This document shows positions 61,486 through 64,000 of a stretch of DNA of 64,000 nucleotides, piece by piece. Each line of letters begins with the position of its first letter. The first letter of the stretch is position 1. The stretch is from Pseudothioclava nitratireducens (GTDB lineage Bacteria; Pseudomonadota; Alphaproteobacteria; Rhodobacterales; Rhodobacteraceae): NCBI RefSeq assembly GCF_029210495.1, contig NZ_JARGDK010000012.1:1-64000 (forward strand), read 5' to 3'. Under the pieces are notes generated by a model, which had not been told where the DNA came from, made no database searches, and worked only from the letters and a program-made list of their open reading frames with translations. A program made the position numbers and the translations under genes.

Positions 61486-63687
61486 ATGGCTGATTTTACC
61501 TATGAACTCGGCACCGATGGCGTGGCAGTCATCACTTGGGACGTGCCGGAAAAATCCATGAACGTGATGAGCCTTGAGGGCTTTGCGCTCTTGGACAGCT
61601 TCATCGACAAGGCGCTGGCCGATGACGCCGTGAAGGGCGTCGTCATCACCTCCGGCAAGCCCGATTTCGCGGGCGGCATGGACCTCAATGTCATCGCCAA
61701 GATGAAAGAGGACGCGGGCGCGGAACCGGCGAAGGGCCTTTATGAGGGCGTCATGCAGATGCACGCCGTGCTGCGTAAGATCGAGCGCGCGGGCATGGAC
61801 CCGAAGACCCTCAAGGGCGGCAAGCCGATTGCGGCAGCGCTGCCGGGCACGGCGCTTGGGATCGGCCTCGAACTGCCGCTCTCGACGCATCGCATCTTTG
61901 CCGCCGACAACCCCAAGGCCAAGATCGGCCTGCCGGAAATCATGGTCGGCATTTTCCCCGGCGCGGGCGGCACGACGCGGCTCGTGCGCAAGATGGGCGC
62001 GATGGTCGCGGCCCCCTTCCTGCTTGAAGGCAAGCTCTCGGACCCGAAGAAGGCCAAGGCTGCGGGCATCATCGACGAGGTGGTGGACGATCCGGTCGCC
62101 GCGGCGAAGGAATGGGTGCTCAACGCCAAGGACAGCGACATCGTCAAACCGTGGGACGCCAAGGGCTACAAGATGCCCGGCGGCGCACCCTACCATCCGG
62201 CGGGCTTTATGACTTTTGTCGGTGCCTCCGCGATGGTGCATGGCAAGACCATGGGCGTCTACCCGGCAGCCAAGGCGCTGCTCAGCGCGGTCTATGAAGG
62301 CGCGCTCGTGCCTTTCGATCAGGCGCTCTCGATCGAGGCGCGCTGGTTCACCAACGTGCTGATGAACCCCTCGTCCTCGGCGATGATCCGTTCGCTCTTC
62401 ATCAACAAGCAGGCGCTGGAGAAAGGCGCGAACCGCCCCTCGGTGCCGGATCAGACGGTGAAGAAGGTGGGCGTGCTGGGCGCAGGCATGATGGGCGCAG
62501 GCATCGCGCTGGTCTCGGCGCTGGCCGGTATTCAGGTCGTCCTGATCGACGCCGCGCAGGACGCGGCCGATCGCGGCAAAGCCTATACCGAGGCCTATCT
62601 CGACAAGGGGATCGCCCGCAAGAAGGTCACCCCCGAGAAGAAGGACGCGGTTCTGGGCCTGATTACGGCCACGACCGATTACGCGGCGCTTGAGTGCTGC
62701 GACCTGATCGTCGAAGCCGTGTTCGAGGACCCGAAGGTCAAGGCAGACGTCACCGCCAAGGCCGAAGCCGTGATCCCCGAGAATGCGATCTTCGCCACCA
62801 ACACCTCGACCCTGCCGATCACCTCGCTCGCCAAGGCCTCCAAGCGCCCCGAGCAGTTCATCGGCATCCACTTCTTCTCGCCCGTCGAAAAGATGCTGCT
62901 GGTCGAGATCATCAAGGGCCGTGAGACCGGCGAGGTGGCCGTGGCCAAGGCGCTCGACTTCGTGCGTCAGATCAAGAAGACCCCGATCGTCGTCAATGAC
63001 GAGCGCTTCTTCTACGCCAACCGCTGCATCATCCCCTATATCAACGAGGGCATCCGCATGGTGGCCGAGGGCGTCAACCCGACGCTGATCGAGAACGCCG
63101 CCAAGATGGTCGGGATGCCGCTTGGACCGCTGCAACTGGTGGACGAGACCTCGATTGATCTGGGCGTGAAGATCGCCAAGGCGACCCGTGCGGCGATGGG
63201 CGAAGCCTATCCGGACGACGCGGTGGATGAGGTGATCTTCTGGATGGCCGATCAGGGGCGTCTGGGCCGCAAGACCAAGTCGGGCTTCTACGATTATGAC
63301 GAAGCCGGCAAGCGTCAGGGCCTCTCGGAGGTTGTCACGGGGCACTATCCCGAAGCCACCGATCAGCCCGACCTGCACCACGTTCAGCATCGTCTGCTGA
63401 TGGCACAGGTGCTCGAAGCTGTCCGCGCTTTCGAGGCCGGTGTGCTCGAGGACATCCGCGAGGGTGACGTCGGCGCGATCCTCGGCTGGGGCTTTGCGCC
63501 GTGGTCGGGCGGCCCGTTCAGCTGGCTCGATATCATCGGCGCGGGCCGTGCGGTCGAAATCTGCGACGCGCTCGAAGCCCAATACGGTGCACGTTTCAAC
63601 GCCCCCGCCCTGCTGCGTGACATCGCGGCCAAAGGTGACGGGTTCTACGCGCGCTTCGGCGGCGGTCAGGCAGCCAAGGCCGCCTGA
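61486..63687 (+). CDS. enoyl-CoA hydratase/3-hydroxyacyl-CoA dehydrogenase fusion (FadB/FadJ type)
   Basis: 733 residues. An N-terminal crotonase domain (residues ~1-190, GTALGIGLELPLSTHRIFAA and GIFPGAGGTTRLVRKM), a Rossmann domain with KKVGVLGAGMMGAGIALVSA, GIHFFSPVEKMLLVEIIKG, and a C-terminal 3HCDH domain. Catalyses hydration and oxidation of enoyl-CoAs, with the thiolase forming the beta-oxidation complex. Confidence 0.93.
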   Translation: MADFTYELGTDGVAVITWDVPEKSMNVMSLEGFALLDSFIDKALADDAVKGVVITSGKPDFAGGMDLNVIAKMKEDAGAEPAKGLYEGVMQMHAVLRKIERAGMDPKTLKGGKPIAAALPGTALGIGLELPLSTHRIFAADNPKAKIGLPEIMVGIFPGAGGTTRLVRKMGAMVAAPFLLEGKLSDPKKAKAAGIIDEVVDDPVAAAKEWVLNAKDSDIVKPWDAKGYKMPGGAPYHPAGFMTFVGASAMVHGKTMGVYPAAKALLSAVYEGALVPFDQALSIEARWFTNVLMNPSSSAMIRSLFINKQALEKGANRPSVPDQTVKKVGVLGAGMMGAGIALVSALAGIQVVLIDAAQDAADRGKAYTEAYLDKGIARKKVTPEKKDAVLGLITATTDYAALECCDLIVEAVFEDPKVKADVTAKAEAVIPENAIFATNTSTLPITSLAKASKRPEQFIGIHFFSPVEKMLLVEIIKGRETGEVAVAKALDFVRQIKKTPIVVNDERFFYANRCIIPYINEGIRMVAEGVNPTLIENAAKMVGMPLGPLQLVDETSIDLGVKIAKATRAAMGEAYPDDAVDEVIFWMADQGRLGRKTKSGFYDYDEAGKRQGLSEVVTGHYPEATDQPDLHHVQHRLLMAQVLEAVRAFEAGVLEDIREGDVGAILGWGFAPWSGGPFSWLDIIGAGRAVEICDALEAQYGARFNAPALLRDIAAKGDGFYARFGGGQAAKAA

Positions 63688-63710
63688 TCCCAATCCTCTA
63701 CGCAGACACC

Positions 63711-63742
63711 AAAACGCCGGGGCCAGAGGCACCCGGCGTTTT
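63711..63742. terminator. bidirectional intrinsic terminator
   Basis: AAAACGCCGGG-gccagaggca-CCCGGCGTTTT: an 11-base stem including the A and T tracts, so it works in either direction. It lies between the FadB-type gene and the convergent partial gene at 63762. Confidence 0.85.
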
Positions 63743-63761
63743 CATACGGGACGGGGATCCC

Positions 63762-64000
63762 TCAGGGTTGACGCGCATCTTCCTCGATCATCGAGGCGAC
63801 AATCGCCCGCGCCATATCCAGCGGCAAAGCCGCATATTCGGCACCTTCTTCCAGCATCGCTGCGAACTGCCCGCCATTGACCGAGGCGCAATGGATCATC
63901 CCCATTCCATTGGCATAGATCACCTCGTCGCACTCGAATTGCAGGATGATGATTTCGACTTTTTGGTGTGGCGTGATCCGGTCGATCCCGCGATAGCCCT
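63762..64000 (-). CDS. C-terminal part of a gene continuing beyond the window
   Basis: The minus-strand frame is open from the window end to a TGA at 63762-63764, giving 78 residues that include ITPHQKVEIIILQFECDEV, YANGMGMIHCASVNGGQFAA and PLDMARAIVASMIEED. Acidic with two cysteines; I do not recognise it. Its placement before a clear bidirectional terminator and its stop-free frame support it as real. Confidence 0.6.
   Translation of the reverse strand, partial: GYRGIDRITPHQKVEIIILQFECDEVIYANGMGMIHCASVNGGQFAAMLEEGAEYAALPLDMARAIVASMIEEDARQP

Noticed and set aside
61009-63732. Minus-strand 907-codon open frame opposite the thiolase and FadB-type genes
   Set aside because: Same reason; the plus-strand genes show full catalytic motifs.

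Overview
The window looks like a chromosome segment of a GC-rich alphaproteobacterium of the Rhodobacterales (Roseobacter/Paracoccaceae group; Thioclava-like is my guess). The basis is the hisD-UPF0262-phosphatase-infA-maf-RNase E/G-yacG order, many proteins of families typical of that order (DUF2948, UPF0262, DUF2927), a TGA-N9-TCA iron-box-like operator and a GatCAB route with a class-c GltX. Almost all of it is ordinary chromosome; only the first ~700 bases look like the edge of an integrated element, with an AlpA-type gene beside the 3' end of tRNA-Phe.

Layout. 1-783: island edge and tRNA-Phe. 935-9229 (minus): a long housekeeping block, murA, DUF2948, hisD, UPF0262, LMW phosphatase, a SnoaL/GNAT/nitrilase trio, infA, maf, a short RNase E/G, yacG. 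9346: tRNA-Thr. 9641-12242: SDR, cyclophilin-like protein and cupin, divergent from a LysR regulator. 12278-14508: tag, YciI, Gfo/Idh oxidoreductase. 14733-19489: a four-gene periplasmic iron-related operon (imelysin, di-heme cytochrome, second imelysin, DUF1513) behind an iron-box-like palindrome. 19694-26870: rpmG, DUF533, DUF302, RNase P RNA, amidase, lipoprotein, gatCA, UPF0173 hydrolase, DsrE, tadA. 26993-28567: an rluB-type pseudouridine synthase with a repetitive basic tail.

28621-34160 is the most unusual part: a predicted 27-residue hydrophobic peptide, then XpaC-like, TelA-like, DUF2927 lipoprotein, SPFH-GYF and zinc-ribbon membrane proteins, all on the plus strand and close together. 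It resembles scattered TelA/XpaC and Bacillus YdjGHI-type membrane-stress modules and may be one envelope-stress system. After it come a sugar kinase, dtd, a DEAD-box helicase with a long structured leader, a small HTH-like protein, tdk, a KAS III-like synthase, a 2-hydroxyacid dehydrogenase, csaA, proC, a YbjN protein, tRNA-Ala and trxC.

43364-47927 is the glycine cleavage operon gcvTHP led by a tandem glycine riboswitch, followed by gltX, a zincin, a Tat-exported MBL protein, a DUF6976-type pair, a PfkB kinase, a MATE exporter and two thioesterases. 55852-63687 is fatty-acid or branched acyl-CoA catabolism: two MerR regulators, an array of operator-like sites, acyl-CoA dehydrogenase, two small proteins, a GST, thiolase and a FadB-type fusion. 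The window ends inside a minus-strand gene.

A family of terminator-linked intergenic repeats recurs at seven places. Coordinates of RNA elements and operators are by eye.
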